Source of the DNA: Firm-04 sp045591925
GTDB taxonomy: Bacteria; Bacillota; Clostridia; Oscillospirales; Ruminococcaceae
Direction of reading: 5' to 3'
Assembly (NCBI GenBank): GCA_045591925.1
Contig: JAZNTW010000001.1
Span: forward strand, 1 to 64,000
Length of the DNA stretch: 64,000 nucleotides
In this document: in pieces, positions 6,180 through 15,330 of the stretch
Layout: every line of letters starts with the position of its first letter
How positions within the stretch are numbered: position 1 is the stretch's first letter
The notes under the pieces: model-generated
Told to the model about the DNA's origin: nothing
The model's database searches: none
What the model saw: the letters and a program-made list of their open reading frames with translations, nothing else
Translations under genes and position numbers: made by a program

Positions 6180-8684
6180 TTATTTCACGTGCTTGGAAAG
6201 GTCGATATTCAAGCCCTTGATGCCGTTGCTAATGATTCCGGCTGTGATATTTGCGCCGGTCTCGGTGAAATGCGTAAAGTCTGTGCCGCCGTTATAGCCA
6301 CCCATGTAGTAACCTCTGACGGTGTTATAATCGCGCTTGTTGAAATCGTTGGTCATTGCTGTACCAAGATCAAAATACGGGATATTATATTTCCGTGCAA
6401 GCGCAGAGCAGGCAGAATCAATATTGCGATAGCCGACAGAAAACGGCTGCGTCTGATTCTTAATGGAAAGCGTCGGACTCATGAGAATCGGCGTTGCACC
6501 CTTATCGAGCGCACCCTTGATGTAGAACGTCATATAGTACTCAAAGGAACCGTTTTCGGGATTATCGACATTGTTGCACACAGGCGCATAGCGCTCAGCC
6601 TTGGTATAATCGCCGTCATTGATGCCGAAATCGACAAGCAGATAATCGCCGGGCTTGATTGCATCCAGAATCGTTGTCAATCTGCCGTTGTCATAAAAGC
6701 TCTTGGAGCTTCTGCCGGCAATCGCATGGTTTGCAACGGTCACATTGCTATCAAAATAATTCTGGAGATAATAGCCCCAGCCCTGCTGCGGCGCATAGCT
6801 TTCCTTGTAGCTCTGTGCGGTGGAATCTGCTGCAATATAGACAACCGGCTGATTGGAAATCGGGACATCCGGCTGTGCTGCATTCGGGTCATATGGCTCG
6901 GCAATCGGCTCATCTGTACGTGTCAGCTGGAGATAATCGAGGTTGGGACCGCCCTCTGCGGTATTGGATTTGAGCGTAATGCGGTTGACGCCGGCAGAAA
7001 GCGGCAGAACCAGTCCGCGCTCCTCCCATGTTGTCCATGCACCGGTTGTCAGGAAGCTCTGTTTCCATGTGCTTTCCTGACCGCTGACGGAAATCATCAT
7101 TGCGCGGTCGGTCGCAGAAGCGTTTGCGATATGGAATGTGCAGAGATAATTGCCAGTCTGCGGAACATTGACCGCAAAGGTCACAGCAGACGTATTTGTA
7201 TTATCGAGATTCAGATAATCCTTGTATTTGTAGCCGGCATTGGTTTCCTCTCGCCAGCCATATGTGAAGCGCTGCTCTGCCGCGGCATATTTCGGGTCTG
7301 CAAACGCGGTTTCCTTGCCGAGCAGATAATCGGACAACAAGCGAACGTCCTCGGCATTTGCGATCAGATCACCATTGAGGTCGAGCGCCTGATTCAGATG
7401 ATACGCGGTTGCCTGTGTCAGGACGACCTGCTTTGCCAATGCAAGATCGGCTGCATTGATGATACCGTTTCCATCAAGGTCGCCCTGCATCAGCGGGTCA
7501 GCCTTCTCCTCTGCCGGCGGATCATCCGGCGTATCGGGCGGCTGTGAGCCGGAATTGATTGCCTCTGCCATAAATTGTGCAAGCACGGTTGCACCGCTGC
7601 GGTTCGGATGCAAGCCATCCGTCAGATACATTCCGGAAACCTCATCGGCGCTCTTTGTCAAGCAGTAATTCTGCCAGAGGTTAAACAAATCGACAACCTC
7701 AATATTCAGTGCCTGACCAACTCTGTCGAGCGCAGCACCGTACCAGCGGCCGGTCAGCAGCGGATTGCGCTGACAGTCACCGTTTCTGCCCTGCTGTTTC
7801 ACAAGCATCACGCGCATACCCTTTGCCATAGCGCGCTTTGCCATATCGGTGATGATTTCCTCGTACTGCGCTTCGGTCGTATTATTTTTGGAATTGGTAT
7901 CATTGATGCCGATGGAGATGACATAGATATCACCAGCCTGACCGTTCTTTTCAATGACCGTAAACTGTCCGGCATCCATGAAGCCTCTTGCATACTGACC
8001 GGAAGCCGCCATATTCATGACCTGCCACTTGGAATTGTCGATGAAATCCGGAAGCATCTGCGCCCAGCCTGCCTGTGAGGACGAATTCAGCGGATAGTAA
8101 TTGCAGACGGTGGAATCGCCGCAGACCCAGATGGTCGGATTGGTTTTTGCTTCTGTGGAAATCTGCTTGATTTCCAGCGCGGAAATGGAGAACGGATAAC
8201 CGTCTTTGCCGGCACAGGCACAGATATTGAGCTGACCGTCCGAAATCGGAACCTGCAGCGTATGATACGCACCATTTCCGGTCATGTTGATAATCTGATA
8301 CATATTTTCGATGGCAACGCTGGTACGGTTTGTATCGCCAAGCCAGACGGAAACCTGATACAAGCCGTTCGGCACATCCGCGCAGAAGGTGTAGCCGCCT
8401 GTCGGAGAAGAATTCTTGAACTGCACAGCGTCACTCAGCGCACCGCCGCCCGACGCGCCGACATTGGCGACATTCGTGCCGGATGAGAAGCCATAGCCTC
8501 TGCCGGCGTTGTAGCTGTCGCTTGCGGAAACGCCCGTGTAACCATTTTCCGTTCCGCCGCCGCCAAAGTCAAATTTCCAATAGGTATTGGCTGCGGATAC
8601 GTTTGGCAGTGCGCCCAGACAGGTCGCCGCTGCCGCGATGGAAGTGACTGCGGCAGTCAGCTTCCGGATGATTTTTTCTTTCAT
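6180..8684 (-). CDS. Secreted dockerin protein with two CE12-type esterase modules
   Basis: 834 residues from ATG 8684 (AAGGGGGATCG upstream). Signal peptide to about residue 31; a jelly-roll-like domain to about 180; a first SGNH esterase (about 190-375) with GDST, AASGQ, GINDTN and DGLHPN blocks; a type I dockerin (about 400-460) with two calcium loops, DLDGNGIINAADL and DLNGDLIANAEDV; a CBM35-like domain (about 475-600); and a second SGNH esterase (about 615-834) with ADSTAQSY, AGRSSKSF, GIND and FTHFTETGA. The block pattern matches rhamnogalacturonan acetylesterases (CE12), so it should remove acetyl groups from pectin or a similar polymer while docked on a cellulosome outside the cell. 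It is monocistronic with its own promoter. The CBM class is less certain than the rest. Confidence 0.9.
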   Translation of the reverse strand: MKEKIIRKLTAAVTSIAAAATCLGALPNVSAANTYWKFDFGGGGTENGYTGVSASDSYNAGRGYGFSSGTNVANVGASGGGALSDAVQFKNSSPTGGYTFCADVPNGLYQVSVWLGDTNRTSVAIENMYQIINMTGNGAYHTLQVPISDGQLNICACAGKDGYPFSISALEIKQISTEAKTNPTIWVCGDSTVCNYYPLNSSSQAGWAQMLPDFIDNSKWQVMNMAASGQYARGFMDAGQFTVIEKNGQAGDIYVISIGINDTNSKNNTTEAQYEEIITDMAKRAMAKGMRVMLVKQQGRNGDCQRNPLLTGRWYGAALDRVGQALNIEVVDLFNLWQNYCLTKSADEVSGMYLTDGLHPNRSGATVLAQFMAEAINSGSQPPDTPDDPPAEEKADPLMQGDLDGNGIINAADLALAKQVVLTQATAYHLNQALDLNGDLIANAEDVRLLSDYLLGKETAFADPKYAAAEQRFTYGWREETNAGYKYKDYLNLDNTNTSAVTFAVNVPQTGNYLCTFHIANASATDRAMMISVSGQESTWKQSFLTTGAWTTWEERGLVLPLSAGVNRITLKSNTAEGGPNLDYLQLTRTDEPIAEPYDPNAAQPDVPISNQPVVYIAADSTAQSYKESYAPQQGWGYYLQNYFDSNVTVANHAIAGRSSKSFYDNGRLTTILDAIKPGDYLLVDFGINDGDYTKAERYAPVCNNVDNPENGSFEYYMTFYIKGALDKGATPILMSPTLSIKNQTQPFSVGYRNIDSACSALARKYNIPYFDLGTAMTNDFNKRDYNTVRGYYMGGYNGGTDFTHFTETGANITAGIISNGIKGLNIDLSKHVK

Positions 8685-8746
8685 TGATACGATCCCCCTT
8701 TTGGATTCAAAGTATAATATCCATTTTATCATACTTTGGTAATTTT

Positions 8747-8775
8747 ATCATATCATAATCATATCGGTGTGTCAA
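8747..8775 (-). promoter_or_regulatory. Promoter of the double-esterase gene
   Basis: On the minus strand TTGACA (8775-8770), 17-base spacer, TATGAT (8752-8747), giving a leader of about 55 bases. Confidence 0.7.
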
Positions 8776-8941
8776 GCAAATCCGGGGAATATGCGTAAAA
8801 AAGTCATAAAGATAAGACAATCCGATAATTCAATCGAATAATTGTAACGATGATGACTGTTCACAAAAATATTGCCATGAATTCACAATTTGTTCACTTC
8901 GTATTCAGGGTTATTCTATGTTTTTCCGTTATAATAAAAAC

Positions 8942-9044
8942 AAGGTTTAACAAAACCTTGTTTCAAATCCCCCAATCCCCCTATGTTTTGTTGATTTCAC
9001 TTCTCCTTGCAGCTATGTGGCTTAGGTCACATAGTTTTTCTTTT
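8942..9044 (+). ncRNA. Candidate small RNA with C-rich loop and terminator
   Basis: A TATAAT at 8930-8935 (weak -35) precedes about 100 bases with no credible open frame. The predicted RNA has an 8-bp hairpin CAAGGTTT/AAACCTTG (8941-8960), a single-stranded CCCCCAATCCCCC segment, a TTCTCCTT anti-Shine-Dalgarno-like run, and a terminator hairpin CTATGTG/CACATAG (9013-9034) followed by TTTTTCTTTT. No plus-strand gene lies upstream to explain that terminator. Lone C-rich motifs are typical of Gram-positive RNAs that mask ribosome sites. This is an inference from structure only. Confidence 0.4.
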
Positions 9045-9053
9045 GGATAACAT

Positions 9054-9088
9054 AAAAGCACAGGAACACGCCGGTTTCCTGTGCTTTT
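9054..9088 (-). terminator. Terminator of the HD-GYP gene
   Basis: AAAAGCACAGGAA (9054-9066) pairs with TTCCTGTGCTTTT (9076-9088). It lies just past the stop of the minus-strand gene; both flanks are A/T-rich so it may work in both directions. Confidence 0.75.
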
Positions 9089-9096
9089 TTATATCA

Positions 9097-10794
9097 TCAA
9101 ATGCTGCTCACCTGCTCCATCGCCGTATACAACTGAATCAGGTCGTCACGGCAGCTCAGGAACACACGCCCCAGCACCGGATCAAACAACGTACCGAGTG
9201 CCTGCTCGATAATGGCAAAGGCTTTGTTATAGGAATACGCATCCTTGTAACAGCGCTTGCTGACAAGTGCGTCAAAGACATCCGCAAGCGCCATAATACG
9301 TGCCTCAACCGGAATTTCTTCACCGGAACGGCGCTCCGGATAGCCGCTGCTGTCATAATGCTCATGATGGAAATGTGCGATGTTGACGGCAATGCGAACA
9401 AACTCCTCGTCATCAACCTCGCGCAGCACCTGCCAGAGAATGTTTGCGCCCTCGGCAGCGTGCTTTTGCATCTGCGCATATTCCTCATCGGTATATTTGC
9501 CGGGCTTTCGCAGAATCTGGTCGTCAACGGCAATTTTGCCAAGGTCGTGCATCGGAGACGCCTTTGCAACATTATACAAAAAATGCTGCGATAATCCAAA
9601 TTGCTCCATGATCTCCGGATTCTTGAGCAGCTTATCCGCAAAAATCTGCACGACAAGACTGGTTCGCTTGACATGACCGCCGGTGCTGTTGTCGCGGCTT
9701 TCCACAACGCTTGCTAAGCCCGTGATAATCGAATTCTGCACCTTGCGGATATGCTCGGTTTTTTTATCAACCTCCATTTGCAGGCGGCTGTTATAGCTAT
9801 TGAGCAGTCGGACATATTTTTGCTGCTCCGTATCATCCTCAAGCAGCAAGCCGTAGCCGACAATGGTATCCTTTTTGCGAATCTCGGTCAGCTTACGCTC
9901 AAACGCCTCCTGACCAAGCTCAAAATGCGTGGTATTTGCCGTAAACAGCGTTGAGATTTCTGACGGAATACACTCGTGCATACGCAGCTTACGCAAGCTC
10001 GGAAACAGTGTTTTCGCTTGTTCATTGGCATCCAGATAGCCATACTGATTATCTGTAATGATATATGGATTTTCCATCTGCTTGAAAATCCATTCGTGTC
10101 CGGAATCCTTGACACCGAAAAAGTCATCCTTCAGCATACTGACGACAACGGAAAGCAGCGAAAGCGAACAGAAAATCGGAAGCAGCTCCAGCTTGGGCTT
10201 TGCAGCTTCATCCAGTACCAATGATGCGGCAAGAACAAATTGCGCGGCAATCAGACGGAGCAAATTATGCCGCTCGGAGGATAGCCTCGTCTGTTTCAGG
10301 CGAATCGCAGAGTAAATCACACCCGCACAGAGCAATGTAACCAAAGCGATGTTGCGCATAAAATACAGCGGCGACTGTGATGCGATATGCGCCGTAAACA
10401 CACCGAAGTTCTCATGTCGTACAAAATAATAATGTCCGATGAGTGCTTCCCGAACCGTTTCATTCCAATGGCTCACCGCCACGCAGCCCTCAAAGCCTGC
10501 CCAAATATAGAGTGGGAGCTTCGGGATACGCAGCCGCAGATAGGAAAGTATAAACGATATGAAAAAATAGAAAAACAAGGCGTTGCCGAGATACTCAAAC
10601 CGCAGCGCCATTGCTGCCTCGGCTTCATTCTTTCCTGTTTCCATCAGCAGCGAGCCGATATTCATGACCAGACAGCCGAGACTTGTCAAAAGCAAACGGA
10701 TACTGCTCTCACTCTGCTGATTGTTTCGCAGCAGTGCCACAAAGCCTGCAAGCGGAATCAGGATCGCAAGCAGCTCAATAATTACGATCAGCAT
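9097..10794 (-). CDS. Membrane sensor with HD-GYP phosphodiesterase domain
   Basis: 565 residues. The first about 220 form seven or so hydrophobic helices like the 7TM region of membrane histidine kinases; about 225-330 looks like a PAS domain (WIFKQMENPYIITDNQYGYL); a short coiled coil follows; and 360-560 is an HD-GYP domain. The catalytic HD (SPMHDLGKIAVDD), the H..HHE segment (AHFHHEHYDSSGYPERRSGE) with the GYP motif, and the ALADVFDAL helix are all present. Such domains hydrolyse cyclic di-GMP (some cleave other cyclic dinucleotides), so the protein probably couples an unknown external signal to second-messenger breakdown. It is divergent from nadA with its own promoter. No GGDEF partner lies in the window. 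Confidence 0.88.
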   Translation of the reverse strand: MLIVIIELLAILIPLAGFVALLRNNQQSESSIRLLLTSLGCLVMNIGSLLMETGKNEAEAAMALRFEYLGNALFFYFFISFILSYLRLRIPKLPLYIWAGFEGCVAVSHWNETVREALIGHYYFVRHENFGVFTAHIASQSPLYFMRNIALVTLLCAGVIYSAIRLKQTRLSSERHNLLRLIAAQFVLAASLVLDEAAKPKLELLPIFCSLSLLSVVVSMLKDDFFGVKDSGHEWIFKQMENPYIITDNQYGYLDANEQAKTLFPSLRKLRMHECIPSEISTLFTANTTHFELGQEAFERKLTEIRKKDTIVGYGLLLEDDTEQQKYVRLLNSYNSRLQMEVDKKTEHIRKVQNSIITGLASVVESRDNSTGGHVKRTSLVVQIFADKLLKNPEIMEQFGLSQHFLYNVAKASPMHDLGKIAVDDQILRKPGKYTDEEYAQMQKHAAEGANILWQVLREVDDEEFVRIAVNIAHFHHEHYDSSGYPERRSGEEIPVEARIMALADVFDALVSKRCYKDAYSYNKAFAIIEQALGTLFDPVLGRVFLSCRDDLIQLYTAMEQVSSI

Positions 10795-10840
10795 ATCCGA
10801 TCATTCCTTTCTCGTTTTTCTTTATTTATCCTCTTTTTCT

Positions 10841-10869
10841 ATTATAGCTCAAAATCCACGGAAAATCAA
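10841..10869 (-). promoter_or_regulatory. Promoter of the HD-GYP gene
   Basis: Minus strand: TTGATT (10869-10864), 17-base spacer, TATAAT (10846-10841). Confidence 0.7.
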
Positions 10870-10898
10870 TAGGTTTCGCGCAAAACGCACCCGACTTC

Positions 10899-10927
10899 TT
10901 GACTTTCGTTCTGCCGCATGGTATAAT
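10899..10927 (+). promoter_or_regulatory. Promoter of nadA
   Basis: TTGACT (10899-10904), a 17-base spacer and TATAAT (10922-10927). The predicted start (about 10934) is only six or so bases before a mobile-repeat copy, so nearly all of the nadA leader is that element. Confidence 0.8.
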
Positions 10928-10939
10928 AGATATAATTAA

Positions 10940-11086
10940 GGCAATACCGCACAGAGTTGGTGGTGCAGGTACGCAGTCAGATTTTTCGTCAGATTGTATA
11001 GAAATGACGCTCAGCAAGGAATTTCTGTACAAGATGGCGGAAAATCTACAGCAAATCTGACGCACTGTTCTTTGTGCGGTATCGCC
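10940..11086 (-). mobile_element. MITE-like repeat copy 2, internally deleted, in the nadA leader
   Basis: 147 bp with ends GGCAATACCGCACAGAGT and ...TTTGTGCGGTATCGCC, which are inverted copies of each other. It lacks the CCGCC/GGCGG hairpin and part of the GCTGGGC hairpin found in full copies. It separates the nadA promoter from its ribosome site. Confidence 0.85.
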
Positions 11087-11112
11087 CATACTCATGCAGA
11101 GGAGGAATTTTT

Positions 11113-12030
11113 ATGACAACATATGAATTGCAGCAGGAAATCATTCGGCTGAAAAAAGAAAAGAATATCTGTATTCTGGTTCACGCCTATCAGTCGCATG
11201 ATATCTGGGAGGTTGCCGACTTTATCGGAGATTCGTTCGGACTGACGCAGGAGGCTGCAAAATCCGATGCGGATACCGTTATTATGTGCGGCGTGCAGTT
11301 TATGGCAGAAACGGTCAAAATGCTTTCGCCGCAGAAGCGCGTGCTGCTCTCTCATGCCGGCGCAGGCTGTCCGATGGCAGAGCAAATGGACAAGGAAACC
11401 ATCTTGCAGCTGAAAGAAAAAATGCCGGATCATAAAGTGGTTGCATATATCAATACGACATCGGAGCTGAAAACCGTCTGCGATGTCTGCGTCACATCAT
11501 CCTCTGCGGTAAAAATCATCAAGGCAATGCCGGATGAGAAAATTCTCTTTATTCCGGACTGCAACCTTGGCGATTGGGTGAAAAAACAGGCGCCGGAAAA
11601 GCAGATTGAGCTTGTGCGCGGCGGCTGCCCGACCCATATGCGGATTTCACCGGAGGAAACGCTTGCGATGAAAGCGGCGCATCCGGAAGCGCTGCTGCTC
11701 GTGCATCCGGAATGCCGTCCGGAGGTGACTGCGCTTGCGGATTACGCAGGCAGCACGACCGGCATCATGTCCTATGCAGAGCAGAGTGATGCAAAGGAAT
11801 TCATCATCGGTACAGAAAACAGCATCGTGCAGCATTTGCAGATGCAATGTCCGGAAAAGCACTTCTATCCGCTTTCCAAGGACTGCATCTGCCAGAACAT
11901 GAAGCTGACCACGCTCGGTGATGTCTATGACTGCGTATGCGGCAGAGGCGGCAAAGAAATCGAGATGGACGCAGCATTGATTGCCGACGCACGCCGTAGC
12001 ATTGACGCGATGCTCGCATACGGCGGCTAA
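11113..12030 (+). CDS. nadA: Quinolinate synthase
   Basis: 305 residues from ATG 11113 (GGAGG 8 bases upstream). NadA condenses iminoaspartate with dihydroxyacetone phosphate to quinolinate in de novo NAD synthesis, using a [4Fe-4S] cluster. The three expected cluster cysteines are visible in MCGVQFMAET (about residue 58), VHPECRP (about 200) and CICQNMKLTT (about 260). NTTSELK and GCPTHMRI are also characteristic. Length is normal. nadB and nadC, often adjacent, are not in the window. Transcription should start at 10934 and pass through the mobile repeat, giving an unusually structured leader. Confidence 0.95.
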   Translation: MTTYELQQEIIRLKKEKNICILVHAYQSHDIWEVADFIGDSFGLTQEAAKSDADTVIMCGVQFMAETVKMLSPQKRVLLSHAGAGCPMAEQMDKETILQLKEKMPDHKVVAYINTTSELKTVCDVCVTSSSAVKIIKAMPDEKILFIPDCNLGDWVKKQAPEKQIELVRGGCPTHMRISPEETLAMKAAHPEALLLVHPECRPEVTALADYAGSTTGIMSYAEQSDAKEFIIGTENSIVQHLQMQCPEKHFYPLSKDCICQNMKLTTLGDVYDCVCGRGGKEIEMDAALIADARRSIDAMLAYGG

Positions 12031-12051
12031 TATACTACATATATCGTATTC

Positions 12052-12120
12052 AATCCTGTCGAGGCTCCGTGCCTTGGCAGGATTCTTGTATCATTGCGAT
12101 TTTAGAAACCGCAATTTTTG
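12052..12120 (+). terminator. Tandem hairpins after nadA
   Basis: AATCCTG (12052-12058) with CAGGATT (12078-12084) encloses a smaller AGGC/GCCT hairpin; a second hairpin ATTGCG (12093-12098)/CGCAAT (12110-12115) is followed by TTTTTG. The second is the better terminator. From here to 12267 I see nothing else. Confidence 0.5.
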
Positions 12121-12267
12121 ATAACCGCTCCCGCCCAGACAATACAACTGCACAAATGATACATACAACTTGGAGACAGCACGAGATACCAGCATTGCGC
12201 ACGATTTTCTTTTAAACAGGTGTGGTACATCCTCTGCATTTTATCCAGAAATTCTTTGAAACGTACA

Positions 12268-12296
12268 TTGAAGTTGATATGTGAGTTTGTTATAAT
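12268..12296 (+). promoter_or_regulatory. Promoter of the GH30-CE1 gene
   Basis: TTGAAG (12268-12273), 17-base spacer, TATAAT (12291-12296); leader of about 90 bases. Confidence 0.65.
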
Positions 12297-12391
12297 GATA
12301 GTGACAGCATACATACAGATTTCGGCACAACAGAAGTCGAAACGCAAAAAACGGGCAGACAATGAGCTGCTCATGCCAAAAGGGGATTTAT

Positions 12392-15223
12392 ATGAAAACA
12401 AAAACAAAGAAAATGCTTGCGACGTTGCTCAGCGGCATGATGCTGATGACCGGCGCGGCGGCAGTTGCTCCGCAGAACGCGGCGGCTGCGGGAGAATGTG
12501 TGATTGACTCCAGTACAACCTATCAGACAATCCAGGGCTTCGGCGGTATCAATCTGCCGGAATGGATCACGCAGGGCGATATGACAGACGCCCAGGTACA
12601 AAAAGCATTCGGCAACGGTCCGGATGAACTCGGCTTTACCATTCTGCGTATTTTCGTCAACGACAACAGCAACCAGTGGAAAACCGCAGTCCCGACTGCA
12701 AAGCGCGCACAGGCACTCGGCGCAAAGGTCTTCGCCTCTCCGTGGAACCCACCTGCCGCAATCCGAAATGAAGTCAACGGCGGTATCCAAGGCGGTAAGT
12801 ATCAGCTCAAAAAGGACAAATGGGCTGAATATGCACAGCACCTGAACAGCTATGTCAAGTATATGGAGGGACAGGGCATCGACCTCTACTCCATCTCCGT
12901 CCAGAATGAGCCGGACTATGCCGCTGAATGGACCTACTGGAGCGCAGACGATGTCGCGAGCTTCATCGCACAGTACGGCGATGACGTTAAGCAGGGCACA
13001 AAGGCAAAGCTGATGTCCGCAGAGAGCTTCCAGTATCAGAAGCCGATTTACAATGCAATTCTCAACAATCAGTCAGCAATGGCAAACTGTGACCTCTTTG
13101 GTACGCATTTCTACGGCACACAGCGCAGCCAGATGGATTATCCTGCGGTCGAGAACAGCGGCAAGGAGCTCTGGATGACAGAGGTTTATGTCCCGAACAG
13201 CGAAAACAATTCCGCAGACCGCTTCCCGGAGGCAATTCAGGTTGCGGAGAATATGCACAACGGTCTTGTTGTCGCAAACCTGAACGCTTATGTCTGGTGG
13301 TATATCCGCCGTCAGTACGGCCCGATGAAGGAGGATGGCAACATCTCCAAGCGCGGCTATATGATGGCACATTACTCCAAGTGGGTACGTCCGGGCGCAG
13401 TTCGTATCGGCGCAACCGAACAGCCGAACAGCAATATCCTCTGCTCTGCATATCAGAATGAGGATGGCAATATCGCTGTTGTCGCAATCAACAAGGGCGG
13501 CAGCGCCGTGACACAGAACTTCGTGCTTTCCGGCGGCGATATCTCTGAAATCACCGCATATCGCACATCCGCAAACGAAAACATCAAGGAAACCAACGTG
13601 ACCGCAAGCGGAAGCAGCTTCTCCTCGCAGCTCCCTGCAAACTCCGTCACCACATTCGTTATCAACGGCAGCGGTTCGACAGTCGGTGAACCGGATGAGG
13701 ACGGCAATCTCGCACACTATCGCTTCGAGGATAGCAGCGAGGGCTTTACCGGCAGAGGCGATGCAGCCGTAGAAACGACTACATCCGAGGCATATGCCGG
13801 CAGCAAGTCCCTCTCCTGCACCGGCAGAACCTCCTCCTGGAACGGCGCAACCCATACGCTCAATGCAAGAATGTGCAAGCCCGGCGAGGCATACAGCTTC
13901 AGCGCGATTGCAAAATATACGTCCGGCTCTGCATCGGATACGTTCCATTTCACATTGGAATATCAGGATTCCGCCGGTGAAACACAGTATGATAAGATCG
14001 CAACGGAAGTGATTCCGAAGGGTGATTGGGTACAGCTTGCCAATACGGAGTATACCATTCCGGCAGGCGCAACCAATATGTCCATTTATGTTGAAACAGA
14101 CACCAGCACCAACAATTTCTTCCTTGATGAAGTCATCATCGCACCGAAAGGCACCGTCATTGACGGCCCGAAAGCGGTTGTTATCAAGCTGGGCGATTTG
14201 AACGGTGACGAAATCATCAACGCAGCAGACCTTTCGATTGCAAAGAACGGTGTACGCAAGAGCTTTGCAAGCGACCGCATCAAGAATGCTGCCGACATCA
14301 ACGGCGATGGCGCAGTCGATAACACCGATCTCGGCTGGTATGTCGATTATCTGCTCGGCAAGACCACCTCGTTCCTTGAGCGCGTTGAGCCGCCGAAGCC
14401 GGAAATGCGTACCATTTCCGAGTATACACCGATCGTAGAAAGCCAGGTCGTCATGACCGAGCCGAATTCCTCTCACAACGAAAACGGCGGCACACAGTAC
14501 GGCACAATTTCTAAGAAAACATATTTCTCTAAGGCAGCAAACAAGAATAAGCCCTATAACATCATGCTTCCGGCAAACTATGACGAAAGCAAGAAGTATC
14601 CGGTTCTCTATATCCTCCACGGCTACTACGAGAATGAGGACAGAATGATTCTGCAGGGCAACGGCACCATGTATACCAAGCAGATCATCGGCAATGCAAT
14701 CGCAGCCGGTGAGGCAGAGGATATGATCGTTGTCAGCCCGCTCGTCTTTACAAGTGCAACCATGAATTCTCCGAGCGGCATGGATAACCAGAGCAATGCA
14801 GCATATGACGCGTTCGTTGACGATATCGTTGACAGCCTGATGCCGCATATCGAATCCACCTACAGCGTTGCAACCGGCAGAGAGAATACCGCTGTGACAG
14901 GCTTCTCCATGGGCGGCAGAGAGTCCCTGCTGATCAGCATGAAGCACGCAGATAAGTTCGGCTATGTCGGCGCAATCTGTGCAGCGCCCGGCGTAAGCGG
15001 CGCATTTAAGTGGAACAGCGAAGAAGAAGCACCGTCGCTGGTCTTTATCACCGGCGGTACCAATGATGACGTTGTTGGTCTCCAGACTCCGGAGGGCTAC
15101 CACAATAACTTCACCAAAAACAATGTTCCGCATATCTGGCACGTTGTTCAGGGCGGTTATCACGGCGACAACTGCATCCACGCACATCTTTACAACTTCG
15201 TTCGCGCAGTATTCCGCGCATAA
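12392..15223 (+). CDS. Cellulosomal GH30 xylanase-CBM22-dockerin-CE1 feruloyl esterase
   Basis: 943 residues from ATG 12392 (AAAAGGGGA upstream); an ATG at 12362 in the same frame is not preceded by a good ribosome site. Signal peptide to about residue 33; GH30 domain (about 35-430) beginning TIQGFGGINLPEW, with the acid/base Glu in VQNEPDY and the nucleophile Glu in LWMTEVYV, resembling the glucuronoxylanase subfamily; a CBM22-like sandwich (about 440-600); a type I dockerin (about 605-675; DLNGDEIINAADL and DINGDGAVDNTDL); and a CE1 esterase (about 690-943) with nucleophile Ser in GFSMGGR and His in GGYHGDN. It should cut xylan chains and release ferulate cross-links on the same scaffold. 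Domain classes are firm; the xylan subtype is inferred. Confidence 0.92.
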   Translation: MKTKTKKMLATLLSGMMLMTGAAAVAPQNAAAAGECVIDSSTTYQTIQGFGGINLPEWITQGDMTDAQVQKAFGNGPDELGFTILRIFVNDNSNQWKTAVPTAKRAQALGAKVFASPWNPPAAIRNEVNGGIQGGKYQLKKDKWAEYAQHLNSYVKYMEGQGIDLYSISVQNEPDYAAEWTYWSADDVASFIAQYGDDVKQGTKAKLMSAESFQYQKPIYNAILNNQSAMANCDLFGTHFYGTQRSQMDYPAVENSGKELWMTEVYVPNSENNSADRFPEAIQVAENMHNGLVVANLNAYVWWYIRRQYGPMKEDGNISKRGYMMAHYSKWVRPGAVRIGATEQPNSNILCSAYQNEDGNIAVVAINKGGSAVTQNFVLSGGDISEITAYRTSANENIKETNVTASGSSFSSQLPANSVTTFVINGSGSTVGEPDEDGNLAHYRFEDSSEGFTGRGDAAVETTTSEAYAGSKSLSCTGRTSSWNGATHTLNARMCKPGEAYSFSAIAKYTSGSASDTFHFTLEYQDSAGETQYDKIATEVIPKGDWVQLANTEYTIPAGATNMSIYVETDTSTNNFFLDEVIIAPKGTVIDGPKAVVIKLGDLNGDEIINAADLSIAKNGVRKSFASDRIKNAADINGDGAVDNTDLGWYVDYLLGKTTSFLERVEPPKPEMRTISEYTPIVESQVVMTEPNSSHNENGGTQYGTISKKTYFSKAANKNKPYNIMLPANYDESKKYPVLYILHGYYENEDRMILQGNGTMYTKQIIGNAIAAGEAEDMIVVSPLVFTSATMNSPSGMDNQSNAAYDAFVDDIVDSLMPHIESTYSVATGRENTAVTGFSMGGRESLLISMKHADKFGYVGAICAAPGVSGAFKWNSEEEAPSLVFITGGTNDDVVGLQTPEGYHNNFTKNNVPHIWHVVQGGYHGDNCIHAHLYNFVRAVFRA

Positions 15224-15234
15224 GGCATAAACAG

Positions 15235-15264
15235 AGCCGCAGTATGACATATACTGCGGCTTTG
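15235..15264 (+). terminator. Terminator of the GH30-CE1 gene
   Basis: AGCCGCAGTAT (15235-15245) and ATACTGCGGCT (15251-15261) form an 11-bp stem with a 5-base loop, then TTG. Confidence 0.8.
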
Positions 15265-15291
15265 CTATGTTCAGACTGCTGCCCGATAAAA

Positions 15292-15321
15292 AAAGAGGAG
15301 AGCAATTCGCTTCTCCTCTTT
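15292..15321 (-). terminator. Terminator of the zinc-finger membrane protein gene
   Basis: AAAGAGGAGA (15292-15301) and TCTCCTCTTT (15312-15321); on the minus strand the stem is followed by a run of T. Confidence 0.75.
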
Positions 15322-15330
15322 CTGATTCGA

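Noticed and set aside
8850..9050. 66-codon plus-strand frame over the candidate small RNA
   Set aside because: No ribosome site, and it begins before the -10 box and runs through both hairpins.
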